A stretch of 64,000 bases of DNA. Origin: Sanguinoderma infundibulare. Lineage: Eukaryota > Basidiomycota > Agaricomycetes > Polyporales > Polyporaceae. Below the pieces are notes generated by a model, which worked only from the letters and a program-made list of their open reading frames with translations, did not search any database and was not told the DNA's origin. The DNA lies in assembly GCA_032821775.1 (NCBI GenBank), contig JAVLRN010000009.1, positions 1 to 64,000 of the forward strand, given 5' to 3'. Below are positions 12,558 through 23,852 of the stretch, piece after piece; the stretch's first letter is position 1; each line of letters starts with the position of its first letter. A program made the position numbers and the translations under genes.

Positions 12558-12957
12558 TTTCCCCCCGAGAGCCCGCTTTTTGGTGCGTTCCCCGCTGGTC
12601 CGTTCAAGAACTGCTACACGTTCACGTCCCACCGCGCGGAGCCGTTCAAGTCCGTGGACGAATTCCACGCGTACTTCCTGGAGTGCTTTCCTGGGTACGA
12701 AGGCTACGACATATATCGCGACGTGGAAAAGGTCAGACGCGAGTCCACGGAACACGCTCCAGTCTTAACGCACAGCGATCTCGCCCCTCGCAACCTGCTT
12801 GTGAAGGATGGACGTATCGTCGGCGTTGTCGACTGGCAGGCGTTTGGGTGGTATCCGGACTTCTGGGAGCGCATGGGCAGAGAATGTGGTGCGTGGTCCT
12901 CTTCTTCAGCGCCCGAGTACATCGCATTTTATAACTCAGCTCCAAGCCCAGGATAAG
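12558..12957 (+). pseudogene. Aminoglycoside-phosphotransferase-like (APH) C-terminal fragment
   Basis: The frame from about 12558 to the stop at 12957 contains GPFKNCYTFTSH, VLTHSDLAPRNLLVKDGRIV and VVDWQAFGWYPDFWE. These are the catalytic HxDxxxxN loop and the Mg-binding DW region of the APH/choline-kinase fold (PF01636), here in the arrangement usual for basidiomycete copies. The ATP-binding N-lobe is not present in the same frame upstream and the family's C-terminal tail is missing, so I call it a remnant. A short intron near the C-terminus could rescue a few more residues. Confidence 0.55.
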
Positions 12958-13092
12958 CTGCTATATCTAACCCGGCGCCAACTCATTGAACTCCAACCAC
13001 CACTCACCAGCCTACCATCCGTCCTTCAAGCTTCACCTTCAACGCTCCCTACCGCTGACCTTCGCCCATTCCACAACATCATCTTTGCTACT

Positions 13093-13676
13093 ATGGCCTC
13101 ATTCCCCAATCAGGAGCAGGATCGCGGTCAATTTGAAGAGGCGAAGCCGTGGGGCGAACTGATTCAAGTAATGTCAGCGTCTGCATGGATGCGAGGAACC
13201 ATGCCAGACGCGCGGATGTAAGCCTATCTACACCAATTCACGAACGAGCATCCACTAACTCACTTTGGATGAAGATTGCCAAGTATGTGCCGATTAATGG
13301 CAGGCGATTGAACGAGCCAGTGAAACACCGAACGCCGAAACACGACCAGCAAAGCGAAGCACGAAAGGCGAAGACATTGAAAGCTAAACAAGCCAGGGCG
13401 GAGGCCACTTGTTCTGAAAAAGCCCCTGCGAGATGGGACCTTGCTACCGTCGACCTTCGTCCCTTCCATAACTCTCGTACCCAAGTCATGGCTTCGCAAG
13501 ACCGGGTCAGCGTTTCATCCCCTCACCAAGTCCACGTTGAAGAGGCACCGGCACTACGGCCTTGTCGTCAACCAGGTTGGACTAGCGACAAGACGCTCTT
13601 CAAAAGAGAGTCAAGGTGTTCGATGATGCGATTGTCGCTCACTACGTGCAGCTTCCACGCACAACTGCCTCACTAA
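13093..13676 (+). CDS. Hypothetical small protein, weak model
   Basis: ATG 13093 opens MASFPNQEQDRGQFEEAK. A GT-AG intron (13168-13274) joins it in frame to 13275-13676, giving 158 hydrophilic residues with no recognised domain. The second half contains a diverged repeat of the sequence around its own start, including another ATG-Ala-Ser, so the locus may be a tandem duplication of 5' ends rather than one gene. Confidence 0.22.
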
Positions 13677-14270
13677 TTCGCCCGCGGATCATGGGCCTCA
13701 CGTTCATGGACGAATGCAAGGCACTGCTCACCGCACCACCACCAACAACATCACCAACAACGACTTTGTCCCGCTTGTGCCCGTTCTGGGGGCACCCACC
13801 TTCACACATTGCCCACCCCCTGCGAGCAAGTACGTGCCAAAATGCCACATACTGTACAAGGCGCCACACGGAACACGGAAGATCCGCCCTCGTTATTGGG
13901 CCGTATCCGGAGCAATGTAAGGGGCCTCGCAGATATCTTCCCTCCGACAATAGCGGCTCATTCCTTCGCAGCTGAAGAAGTTGAAGAAGTGACGGTCGAA
14001 GGCCAAGCGTCATGCGACCCGACGACACATGAACTCCCCCAAATCATCGAACGGATCCGAGCGCTACTCGGCTCTTTCCCCCTTCTTCTGTCACACCTTT
14101 CCTGCTCCATCGCTCCAACCTTCATCCTCCGTCACCTCAAACACCTCTCTCACGCATCGGACACGTCAACCGCACACAGACTGCACAAATTTGACCACCA
14201 GTACGTTCCGCTCAGTCCGCTAAGTAAAGAAAAAGACTGACCGACTGCCCACTTACTAGCCGATCCCACA
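13677..14270. other. No resolved gene; protein-like fragment
   Basis: A frame at about 13750-13920 (NNDFVPLVPVLGAP... to SGAM stop) looks more protein-like than its surroundings but has no start, and I know no family for it. The rest is the upstream region of the F-box-like gene. Confidence 0.3.
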
Positions 14271-15393
14271 ATGCACTCTTCCACCCACATATTTGATCTG
14301 CCGACCCCCATTCTCCCCATCGACATCTTTCTCTGCGTGATCGAACTCTGCCCGGACGTCCGTACAGGACTGGCCCTCGCCAGTACGAGCCGCCACCTCA
14401 GCGAACGGGGGGCGTCCCTCGTCCTCGGGCTCCCGGGGGTGCGACTGTGCACCGAGGCCGCCTTCGCGTCGTTCTTCTCGCTCGTCGACGCCGGTTCCGA
14501 GCCTGCCGTCCGGTGCCGTATGCTCAAGCGTCTTGCCAACATGGACACGAATCTTCGCAGGATGGACTTCGCAGCCACACGGGCCACCATCGGCGCCCTC
14601 GCGGCCATTTTCCAGGACGCCAAAAACTTCACCTCTTTGACCATACGGGAACCGCACTGTCTCAATGAGGAGGAGCTAGCCATGCTCCCCACCCTCCCTC
14701 CCATCCACCACATTCACGTTGATGCGTTCAGGCTGGAAGGCGAGTCGGACTTCGCAAGGCCCTTCCCGGCGATCACTTGCCTCAACATCGGGACGCTCAC
14801 GTCGCGTGGCGGGTGGTGCGTGGAGAGGATGCAGGCATACCGGCGGGCCAACAAAACGAAGTCCGCAGAGCTGGGGCCGGCGGGTTCGAGGGCGGGGTCT
14901 GCGTGGGGAGAGGAGGCGAAGCAGCCCCCCGTTTGGCCGTCGCTGGAGCACGTCCGGAGAGGACTTCTGAGCCTGTCGGTCTGTGACTACTCTTGCGAGG
15001 TGGACGTCCTCGAGATCATCGCCATCGTCGACATTCGTGTCGCGCTTACATTTTGCTAGTGTCCTGGCGCGGTTACGTACAGAGGGCTGGGACAAGGAGA
15101 TCGACTGGATGACTTCCGAACATCTTGAGCAGTTCTCCGAGCTGGAGGAGCTATCTCTAGCACGCAAGGTGGACAACATTGCAGGTGCGCCTCTAATCTA
15201 TCCTCTCCTGGTTGCGGCTATTCACGGACCACAGACTGGCTGAGCCTCTGGAGGGAAGTCTACGAATTCATGCAAATTTTCCGCAACCGCAACTGCCGAA
15301 ACGAGTACCGGAAGCGGGTGCGTTCGCGAATGCCGCTGGTAGAACGTGCATTGTGCCAATATCGACGTTCCAAAGGGGTAGAACGTAAGGGGG
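14271..15393 (+). CDS. F-box-like/LRR-type protein, 3' end unresolved
   Basis: ATG 14271 begins a 766-nt exon with LPTPILPIDIFLCVIELC and LALASTSRHLSE, the degenerate F-box pattern common in Agaricomycetes, followed by leucine-rich sequence. Introns 15037-15082 (46 nt) and 15185-15234 keep the frame and add GWDKEIDWMTSEHLEQ and DWLSLWREVYEFMQIF. After about 15393 the frame stays open into Arg/Ser-rich sequence that does not look like this protein, so the real end probably lies at an intron or exon edge I cannot place. F-box proteins bridge substrates to SCF ubiquitin ligases; the substrate is unknown. Confidence 0.5.
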
Positions 15394-15540
15394 CCTGTGA
15401 TCTAGTCCGACGGTCGCGGACGGAGCAGTCGACGTCAATCTGCAGCTTCAAAAACCTGGGGCGAGTGTCCGCCAGGACCGGGGCAACATACTCTTCATCC
15501 ACTCGCCTCCTGAACAGAACACCTCCTCGTGCACCATACA

Positions 15541-16349
15541 ATGGCCATCACCCCTTGGACGGAACACGCTTGGACCCCCATCCCTTCCACCTCCGGTGCC
15601 ACCCCGCCGGCCGTGCGCAAATCCATCGACATCGGAACCCACATCGCGCAAAGCTGGGCAGCACTTCCATCCGAGGAGAAAGAACACTGGGAAGAATTCA
15701 AAGCAGACGTCCACAGCGGCGATTTGGTACGTCCTCTCGCTCAACCACACGTCCATCAGCATCCGCAAACACTGCTAACCGCCGCCATCACCACCACTCA
15801 CAGCCGCGCCCGTCCTCCTGGAGAGTGCGTCCCCAGGCTCCTCCACCAGAACGCGAGCTCTTCTTAGAGGAATTCCCTACACGCCCGTGGGACTTCCCGA
15901 GTTCCTCTCGTTCCCCATCCGCTCTGCGGACGCGAACCTCGACCTGGACCGGCTTCCGTCATGGTGCCTTCCAGGGGCGTTCGACGACGACCGGCATAAC
16001 TTCGACGGCATCGCTGTCCAAGAACACAGCACTGAGGGATCGAAATGGAGGAGACCTGGCGGGAGAATCCGAGGCAATGGACCCTGGTTCGTCCCGGAGG
16101 TCATCGGCGATCACTGCCCGCTCAATGGTTTCCGACTACCGCATGATTCGGACAGTGGCGGACGCGCTTGCGTCGTGGAGGTCTCTGCGCGACGTCCGGC
16201 TACAGATGATTGGCGACACTATTGACAGATCGGTCTCTTTCTTCTGCATCCCGGACGTGTTCGAGTTCTACTGCCTCCTCCGCGTTTCGAAGGAGATGAC
16301 CTATCCCATACCCTTCTGGCGTACATTCGAGCGCATGAGCGCTCTTTGA
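15541..16349 (+). CDS. Hypothetical protein with HMG-box-like N-terminal half
   Basis: Exons 15541-15726 and 15804-16349 join in phase into 243 residues. Residues about 28-58 (IAQSWAALPSEEKEHWEEF) resemble helices 2-3 of an HMG box, as in fungal HMG mating-type or regulatory proteins, but the helix 1 region does not look canonical. The middle is Ser/Thr/Arg rich. The end (SDYRMIRTVADALASWRSL... to FERMSAL) is protein-like. A competing frame at 15887-16225 is also plausible. It starts only about 150 nt after the F-box-like gene and could instead be part of it. Confidence 0.35.
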
Positions 16350-16410
16350 GTCATTCCCCTCGAGTTCTTCCACCGCCGCGGCGTCCTCAGCCGATCTACC
16401 CCCTGACCTC

Positions 16411-17569
16411 ATGCCGGACGACATCATTTCCCGCTTCGCCGAGATGATCCCTTCGGTCGACACCTCGGAGCTGCCCCCACCAAACCCGCAAGAAGACACC
16501 GAAATACAATGCCATCGCGACCGCACCGCTGGCGGGATCCCGAGTGGCGGCCACACCTTGGCTTGTCGGCAGGCAAGAGGGTTGGTGGCTTCGCCGCCCG
16601 CTTCGAGTCTGAAGTGAGTCTGGTTATGGAATGGTGTTGAAAATACTGAATGATTCTTCAACAGATCGTCCTCTAACGCAGGCTTCGCAAGTTCCCTCGC
16701 TGGCCCTTCGCTGCCTCCGATGACTCCCCTTTACAACTCGCTGGCACTCGCTCCTCTCGACGACCCAACCCTTCCCAACGCTCCGGTTGTTCCCCATATC
16801 TCGCACCAACTTGCGGCAATTAAGAAGCCCAGCCACAAGCTCCAAAGCCAGCAGGAGTTGTGGGTCAACGTTCTGAAGACGATGCCCTTAGATTCTAGCA
16901 GAGGTACATAGTATCTCTCCTCCATCATGATCTCTTCTCCTCTCGGCCTCTATTGGGTGCTAAGTGGCCACGCTACCCCAGGTCTTCAGCCACCTCCATC
17001 CGCAGGACCTTCTCACCCTGGCACAGACCAGCAAGGACTTCCGACAACTGCTCATGAAGAAATCTAGCGGCGAGTGGCCGTGGAAAAGGTCGCACAATTT
17101 GGTCGGGCTCCCTCAACCACCGCATGCAATGAGTGAGCCAGCGTTCGCAAATCTGCTATTCTTCAACCGCTGTCATGTGAGATTAGAAGTTGCAGGCGGT
17201 GACGAACCCCGGAGCGGCGAGGACGATTCGAGGACATCGACGAGGTGCACTTCGCGTCGAGGCCCGGCCGAGCCATCGATCCCGCTAGGCACCAACCGAG
17301 AGCCGTCCTACCGCGCCAGGATAACGTCGGCCACTGTCGCCGGCATTTGGTGCGAGACGCACAATTCCCTCTTGTTCCTAGACGAGGACCCAGAGAAGTC
17401 AGCTACTGCACACGTGTCAAGTATACTACACCATCACGACGCGTATAGCGTACGCAAGTGGGAAGGCGCACCGAAGGGCTCACCACACTTCCACTCGCTG
17501 TGGCAGCCGTCACCATTGTGGAACTTCACGGGATACAGTCGAAGTTCGCCGCGGGGGATCTCGTCCTGA
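16411..17569 (+). CDS. F-box domain protein
   Basis: Exons 16411-16613, 16665-16903 and 16965-17569 join into 348 residues. From about residue 148 the protein reads VATLPQVFSHLHPQDLLTLA then QTSKDFRQLLM and MSEPAFANLLFFNRCH, a clear match to the F-box arrangement repeated in many Agaricomycete genomes, where a small Cys/His cluster usually follows. Here the cysteine pair after NRCH is missing and the sequence beyond becomes low quality, so the 3' part may be mis-spliced or decayed. Another fragment (LVLKARYCVSVRVGLL, about 17555-17605) in a second frame resembles the lost continuation. Confidence 0.55.
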
Positions 17570-17869
17570 AAGCGCGGTACTGCGTCTCCGTCAGAGTCGG
17601 CCTGTTAAATCCCTGTGTCTCCCAATTTCTCGCCACCATCACGTCCGTGGATGAAGCTTGAGTCGCCCTCGTCATTGTTGTCGAACTCCAATGTGGCCGT
17701 AGTTATGGACGTTGGGTGTGGCGGTAGGATTAGAAGCCGGCGCCGGCGACCCACGCTCTACTCTTCCTCCATACCCATCCCGATCGCGATCGCTCAAACG
17801 AACGACAACGTGCGTATCCTCCTTTCTATCACGATTCCAATCTTTCATTTACTTATGGTTGCTGCAGCG

Positions 17870-19033
17870 TCATCCACCATGTCAGGGACCAATGTTCCTC
17901 CCGGCCAAACTCCCTCCAGTCATCGCCCCCACGAGTGCCCGCCGCGTCGACTTCAAAGTCCTCACACGTATATCCGATCCACATCCCCATCCCGCGCCAA
18001 GTGGAACGGATGCACGACTTCGAGTCTAGCCTGCATGCAGACCTGGCTCAATCTGCTTCGCGAACTCGACAGTGGACGACCGTGTTCGGGTAATCGGCGT
18101 CGAACGTGTCGGAGTCGTACCTGACGCCGGGCTACTCGAACGCGACGTACTGCCCCAACTTCCAGGCGATCCTCATGCAATTTTCACGTGCGATATCTGC
18201 CAGCCTGAGCGTTCCTTCGCAAGCAAATATTCCTTGGCCAACCACCAGAGGGGCAGCACAGTGAGAAGACAAAGCCAGTCACGTGCCCCAACTGCGACCG
18301 TTCCTACAAAACGGCCGCTACCACAAGTGCAGAACCCCTAAGACTAAGACCAAGTTCATTTGCGATGTCTGCGGCGATTACTTCCCAAACACGTCTAAAT
18401 TGGCCACCCACCGGACGCTACACACTGGGCATCAGGAAGTGCCTCAAGATAATGCGGGTCGCTTGGACCACGAGATGACGCACGCCGAGAATGTGGGATC
18501 GTGGTGAGTCTGAACGTCCTCAGTCACCCTTACACATGCTGACCGGCCCGGACAATATACCATGTTCAAATGCGCAGGTTGCATTGTTTCGCGACCCGGA
18601 ATCTCACAACGTCGTGCTCCATTTCGTTCCATTTTCAGTGAGTGCAGCTTCGCGACCTTCGGGAATCCAGCGACATCCGTGCTGATTTACAAACGGCGCG
18701 CAGTACCAAGGCACACTTGGATGGCCACCCATACGAGTGCCCCTTCCCGCTCACAGACCCTGAGGGGAACCGACTTCAAGTGCCCGTTCGAGATTGAGGA
18801 TCGGCGTTCGTTGCAGACGCACGCGATCCTGTTCCACAAAGAGCGGCACGTCATCGCCCAGTACCCCTACTGCTCAATCCTCGCCCTCCGATTTCTCCCC
18901 GGAATCATCCACCGCCTCCCTGCCTTCCCACTGGGAGCCAACGCCTCCGAGTTCCCCGAATTGGTTGAACAGACCGATTAACGATTCCCTGCCTTCCCAC
19001 TGGGAGCCAACGCCTCCTGGTTCCCCGAATTGA
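17870..19033 (+). pseudogene. C2H2 zinc-finger gene remains
   Basis: Several zinc-finger-like pieces occur in order but in different frames: FTCDICQPERSFASKYSLANH (about 18182-18245), CPNCDRSYKT (18279-18310), FICDVCGDYFPNTSKLATH (18356-18412), MFKCAGC (18562) and FKCPFEIEDRRSLQTHAILFH (18775-18837). Stops and frame changes separate them, for example between SYKT and the following RYHKCRT. The 3' end is a Ser/Pro-rich frame ending at 19033. Either a decayed zinc-finger gene or one with several unresolved introns. Confidence 0.5.
18917..19032 (+). repeat. Tandem duplication, 69-bp period
   Basis: A 47-bp segment (18917-18963) recurs at 18986-19032 with about three changes. The period is 69 bp (23 codons), so an open frame through both copies is kept and would repeat LPSHWEPTPP.SPN. 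Confidence 0.9.
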
Positions 19034-19789
19034 TCGACCAGTGACAATGACCAGGCCAGTCCGGTCGACTCGGACGATCTTCCGCCGTTCCTCCACCCGT
19101 TCCAGAACGTTTATGGGGGATCCACTGCTGGAATCTCAGGACCTTGACGCGCCCTCGATAGTGATGCGTTCTGCACTCCTGCCTCCAATCGTTCGGCGGT
19201 CGAGCGGGTCGCAACGGTGAACGACCCAGCCTCGGTCGCGTCTTAGCAATCTGCCTATGCATCTACTATATATGATCTGCTACGCATTATGCCTCATGCA
19301 GACATCCTGTCATTTTACGAATTCATCGAGGCCCCGCTGTTGTCGGGATAGGTGATCGCGGATATATGTGAATTGGCAGGGGTAAAACCTCGCCTGCGAA
19401 CCGCTCGTGCGATGGGTGTCCTAACCGGGCGTTCCACTGCATGTCCATTGTCGTCCGGACCCCAGTACGCACCAGGAGTGAGTCGTGACTGTGTCCGAAA
19501 ATTTCGCTGACAGAATCTGTACTGTTCAGCAAAGAGGTGGGCCAAGGGTGAAGGTGAAGCGGCGGAGGTCATCGGACAAGAGCAGGCCGTCCCTCTGTTC
19601 GAGCAGCAATATCTCTAGTTCTCGGGCATCGCATAAGGGATGGTGTTGACGGACAGTTGAAGATGCCGCAGGTGTAGGGATGTCCGGTACATTGTATATC
19701 TCTCCTTCCGGTGAACAGTAGCAAAAAAATAAGCGAGAATGACTGCGAAGCGTCACGTAGGCTGAATAGAAGAGACCGTCGACTCGGAG
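19034..19789. other. Intergenic, no gene seen
   Basis: Only short overlapping frames without domains. Confidence 0.45.
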
Positions 19790-20293
19790 TCAGCGTGTCA
19801 GACTGAGATTTGCACAGATCTGAGATCCGAGAATGTCGGACGCGGATTTCCTCATACTCCGAGGCTTGCACTTGTCCAGCTGCTTGCTCACCATCTTCCA
19901 CTCCGCCCGCATCCACCACTTGTCACCTAGATTCTTAGCCACAGGCCGGGTGGACAAGGAGAAGATGGGGCCCGGAGAAGCTGCTCGAGGTCGCGCAGAA
20001 GTCGTTTGCGCAGTACAGGATGGCGAACGCGAGGGCATTGGAAAAACACTCGCTGTGACCAATGCCTGCGCCATCCCCAATGTCCACAGTGCGAAGTACC
20101 CCAGAGAGATCGCTGAGACGAGCACGAGGCCGACCGCCAGCACGACACGCCCAGACAGGTGACCCGCAAGGAACCCAGACAGAAGTCGGCGAGACCGCGC
20201 GCGGCCGTCTTCGTCGAAGAGATCGAACGACGAGCCGAGGGTGTCCGCGACCCATGTGCGGGGCTGCTTGAAGACCAGGATGAGGGACGCCAT
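19790..20293 (-). CDS. Hypothetical small membrane protein
   Basis: The open frame from ATG 20293 begins MASLILVFKQPRTWVADTL and contains one long hydrophobic region (VVLAVGLVLVSAISLGYFAL) flanked by charged residues, then a basic tail ending KSASDILGSQICANLSLTR. It has 167 residues if unspliced. An in-frame ATG lies 54 nt upstream (20347). Downstream of the hydrophobic segment a second frame is also open, so an intron after about residue 95 is possible. No family recognised. Confidence 0.4.
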   Translation of the reverse strand: MASLILVFKQPRTWVADTLGSSFDLFDEDGRARSRRLLSGFLAGHLSGRVVLAVGLVLVSAISLGYFALWTLGMAQALVTASVFPMPSRSPSCTAQTTSARPRAASPGPIFSLSTRPVAKNLGDKWWMRAEWKMVSKQLDKCKPRSMRKSASDILGSQICANLSLTR

Positions 20294-20347
20294 GGGTGCA
20301 GTGTGTGGATAGTCTCGCAGAGTGATGGGGAGTTGGTGATAAGACAA

Positions 20348-21160
20348 CGTCCCCGCCGGGGCGTTACGACAAGTAGCACTGAGTGAAAGAGAGGAGTGCT
20401 AGGGTGGGCAATGGCAAACTTCGAGATGGTCGTCGTTCGTCTTCAACCTTGCCTCCTCGGTGAGTTTCGGCGCCTGTTCGCTGTTGTCGAGCTTCAGGTA
20501 CCCCTTCTTTCGAGCAAAAGGATGCACCACAATAGACGGCAAGTCATCCATACGAATGTCCCAATACAGAGCATGTTGCAACGTCAGCACGATATCGTAC
20601 ACAGGCAAATTAACAACCGGGAAAGCGAGTACGACACAGCAAGACAAGAATATTGGCGTTACAGCACGATCGAGAGCCCGCGACGAGAAACAACCGCACT
20701 AACCGTACAGAGAGAAGAGTAGACATCACGGTGGGTGGATAAACAGACGAGGGGTATGGATGATAGGCATATGGCGAAACAAATTACAGAGTGATCGCCG
20801 AGACGCAAGAGACACGGACGGGAAATACGATCCACAAGATGTGCAAGAAAACTGATTCTAGAGAGTCCATGCAGGTACGCCCTCGCGAGAAGCAGTCCTC
20901 CAGAGCCCAAAAACTGGAACGCTGAAGCCGCTTCCGAATGCGGGGACGCACCCGCCCGTTCCTCGTCCATCAGCGATATGATAGCCCCAAACAGAATCGG
21001 TCGCCAAAACGAGCGGTCAGCGCGCGTCGCTGAGTGCTCGTGCGGGGCGAACGATTCGAGAGATATCATAATGCTGCTGAGCGCGATCCGGCGGATGCCT
21101 GTGGAGCGGCGGTAAGTGCCAACGTGCAAAACGCGGCGTGGGGTAGATACTCACCGCGAA
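20348..21160. other. Intergenic, no gene seen
   Basis: A 156-codon minus-strand frame (20659-21129) has no domain and lies directly 3' of the zinc-finger gene. It is probably downstream untranslated or spacer sequence. Confidence 0.4.
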
Positions 21161-22312
21161 TCACACCCTCGCGCGTCCTAAGCGTCGGGCTCCGCCCTTC
21201 TTGACGATCGTCTTGCCTTTCTTGCTGTTGCCGGGCTTCGCGTTCTTGGCCTTCCGCGGCGACCCGAGCTTGGTGTGGGCGGATTGATGGTGCCGGCTGA
21301 GGTCGTTCTTCCGCTTGAACGCCCAGTCACACCCAGCCTCCTTGCAGGGGAAGGGGCGCAGGCCGAGGTGCACGGTCTCGTAATGCACCTTCCTGTTGTG
21401 CGTGCGTCCGGACACTAGAAAACGCAACCGGTTGTCAGCTATGGGAAAGTGATAGGGGAGCGGAGAGCATGTACGTTGGCCACATTCGCGGCAGGCGAAG
21501 CGCGGAGTCGTGTCCTGCTGCTTGCGCTTCCTCTTCGGATAAGCGTTGTCCTCGCTCGCCGAGTCGCTGTCGTTGTCGTCCTCGACGCGGCGGCGCTTGG
21601 TGCGCGCCGGGCACGTCGGCTTGTTGTCCTCAACGACGAGGACGTCCTGGGGGTGTTTAGGAGGGAGGTGAGGAAGAGGAAGAGACGACGGCGGAGCGAT
21701 GGAGGCGAACGTGGTGAACTCATGCACGTTCGCCTCCATGCCCGTCGCGGGGCCTGGGACAGCGGCGTTCGCAACATCGAGCATGTGTTGCGACAGCAGT
21801 GGTTCCGGGCAGTAAAACTGACCGCCGTCGGCGTCATAGCCATTTTTGGCGTTGAACATGAGAGATTGCATGTGCGAAGCTGGGACGAGAGCCGGAGGCT
21901 CGTAAGGGAATGTGATATCAGTGTACAGGGCTGGAGAGGGGTAAGACGAGAAGTGGCGGTCGACCAGCGCGCCTTCGGCCAGCGGGAGCTTCAAATCGGA
22001 GAGCGGAAAGATTGCGGGAGAGCCGACGACGGTGCCATCAGAAGTGGGGGAGATGGGCCCAAAGATAGTGCGATCCGAGGACGACATGGTGTCCGGGAAC
22101 GAATCATGACAAGGCGCAGCGTTGAAGGGGGACTGCCAGTCGACAGTGGTGCCGGGCTGGCTGGACAGGTCCGCGGCGAGACTGAACAAGGTGTCGATGT
22201 CCTGTTTGAACGAGGTGACGGACCCTAACGCGTCCTCCGGGCTCACGCCCACCCAGTCGGGGTACGGGGTGGACGCCTCGGGGCGTTGCTGGTACGTCTC
22301 GTTGTAGGTCAT
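21161..22312 (-). CDS. C2H2 zinc-finger transcription factor
   Basis: Exons 22312-21475 and 21414-21161 give 363 residues. The first 220 residues are Ser/Pro/acidic and probably form an activation region. KRRRVEDDNDSDSASEDN and YPKRKRKQ look like nuclear localisation signals. Finger 1 starts CRECGQ (C274, C277) with histidines near 290 and 295. Finger 2 is C303-x4-C308-x12-H321-x4-H326 (CKEAGC...RHHQSAH). A Lys/Arg-rich tail follows. The single 60-nt intron cuts finger 1 right after its cysteine pair and is an open multiple of three, so a naive open frame reads through it and adds about 20 false residues. It probably binds DNA in the nucleus; targets unknown. Confidence 0.88.
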   Translation of the reverse strand: MTYNETYQQRPEASTPYPDWVGVSPEDALGSVTSFKQDIDTLFSLAADLSSQPGTTVDWQSPFNAAPCHDSFPDTMSSSDRTIFGPISPTSDGTVVGSPAIFPLSDLKLPLAEGALVDRHFSSYPSPALYTDITFPYEPPALVPASHMQSLMFNAKNGYDADGGQFYCPEPLLSQHMLDVANAAVPGPATGMEANVHEFTTFASIAPPSSLPLPHLPPKHPQDVLVVEDNKPTCPARTKRRRVEDDNDSDSASEDNAYPKRKRKQQDTTPRFACRECGQRTCSPLPYHFPIADNRLRFLVSGRTHNRKVHYETVHLGLRPFPCKEAGCDWAFKRKNDLSRHHQSAHTKLGSPRKAKNAKPGNSKKGKTIVKKGGARRLGRARV

Positions 22313-23852
22313 GGCGGGTGACGAGAAGGGATGATTGTACTGGGAAGGGGTTGACTGTGACTGTGGTCGTGGTCGTGGAGGGAGGCAGAGAGAGTTGGGG
22401 CGATGAAGGCGTCGAGCGTGAGTACTTACAGTACTATCTGCCCCAAGCGCTGCCTGATGCTGCAGCTTCTCTGCTTCTTCCGTCCCGTGAATTCAGCGCC
22501 AGGGCCCCCTCGAGGCGAGTCCTGAGAGGGTTTGTGGATATATCGAGTGTGGAAGCCTTCCAGAGACCCAAGCTGTCTGCAGATCACCAGCGGAACGTAT
22601 AGGCAGTTTGCGCGATATAAGCCCGGCGGTCGTCGGATCGATATCACTGGGAGAATGACTTGTATCAGTTCAGTGAACGGCGCCGTAAGCAGCAAAGAGG
22701 ACGAGGACGTGGACGTGGACGAGGATAGCTTCTCAGTCGACGTCGTCGTAGGCCCAGGAGAGCGCGTGATAGCGATAGTGACCGATCCGATTGCGGGGCA
22801 TCAAGCTGTGCTCCCCTTAGCTGGGCGCGCGAGACTGCGACGACCACGTTCATGACCTCGATTCACGCCTGCCTCATTACATCCCACCTGCCCTCACTGG
22901 CTGTGCGATACGTCTCCGCAGCGATCTGCGATACTGCACAAGTAAGTGTTCGCCTGTGTTCGCGCACGTATGTATGCGTGACATTGATCCACGGCACGCG
23001 TGTACCTGCCTAATCTTTCAGAGACACGTGGGGCCAACGCAAGGTTGTCATCAGGTTGCTTTCAACCAGATTGGGGGTTAAACCGCGTTCTGCGCAGTGG
23101 CGCTGCGAATCGCCGCCACCGAGTCGACTCGGACTCCGAACTCAACCACGTTACTCTCCACCACGTTGGCCACTCCTCCTCTTGTCTCGTTTTCCATCGG
23201 CAACCACGGGCCGCACGGCAAACCGAAGCACATGTAGTGTCCACCTTCCCACTATTGACTGTAACGCACAGTGCGACTAAGAGTCCGTGAAAAGTGACAG
23301 GTCGATCACCATCCAGAAATGGTGGACTACCCCCATCTAAGTTGAGTGTAGTCACCTGTTCTGGGGATCAAGCGCTGGTTGATTTCCACCCCGTATCCTG
23401 GGGATATACATGGTCAAAGTCAACCGGATTTTGTGCGATTTCACCATGCAGCTGAAAGCGATAACTGGGTGAAAACCTTCTGTAATCTGGTGTATATCTG
23501 CCACCCGGAATCCACAGAAAAGAGGGTGAAATGTTCGTAGATATCTAGTCATGGAATTGGTGATCACTTGGGGAATACTCACATTGCGGGCACCAGTTCC
23601 GGATCACACATACAGGGGAATAGCGACACTTATTTGGGCATATATTCACAGAATACACGACAGATACAGGACGGATAAATGAGCGACATTGTTTGGAAGC
23701 AATACCAGCACCTCGGCGAACACAATGAAACGAGTCTAACAATCAAGTGTGTCCGAGCACGTCATTATGCGCGCCCGTGCCCCGCTCTGCTTCCCACCCG
23801 CTCCTCCGCCGCCGCACCTTCTCGCGACCCTACTCGAAGCTCACTCTAAAAG
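22313..23852. other. Intergenic, no gene seen
   Basis: Upstream region of the zinc-finger gene followed by spacer. A short GACGTG-type repeat lies near 22703-22722. No transposon ends recognised. Confidence 0.45.

Noticed and set aside
21449..22228. 259-codon plus-strand open frame
   Set aside because: Antisense of the C2H2 factor; no domain and Arg/Glu-rich repeats typical of shadows.
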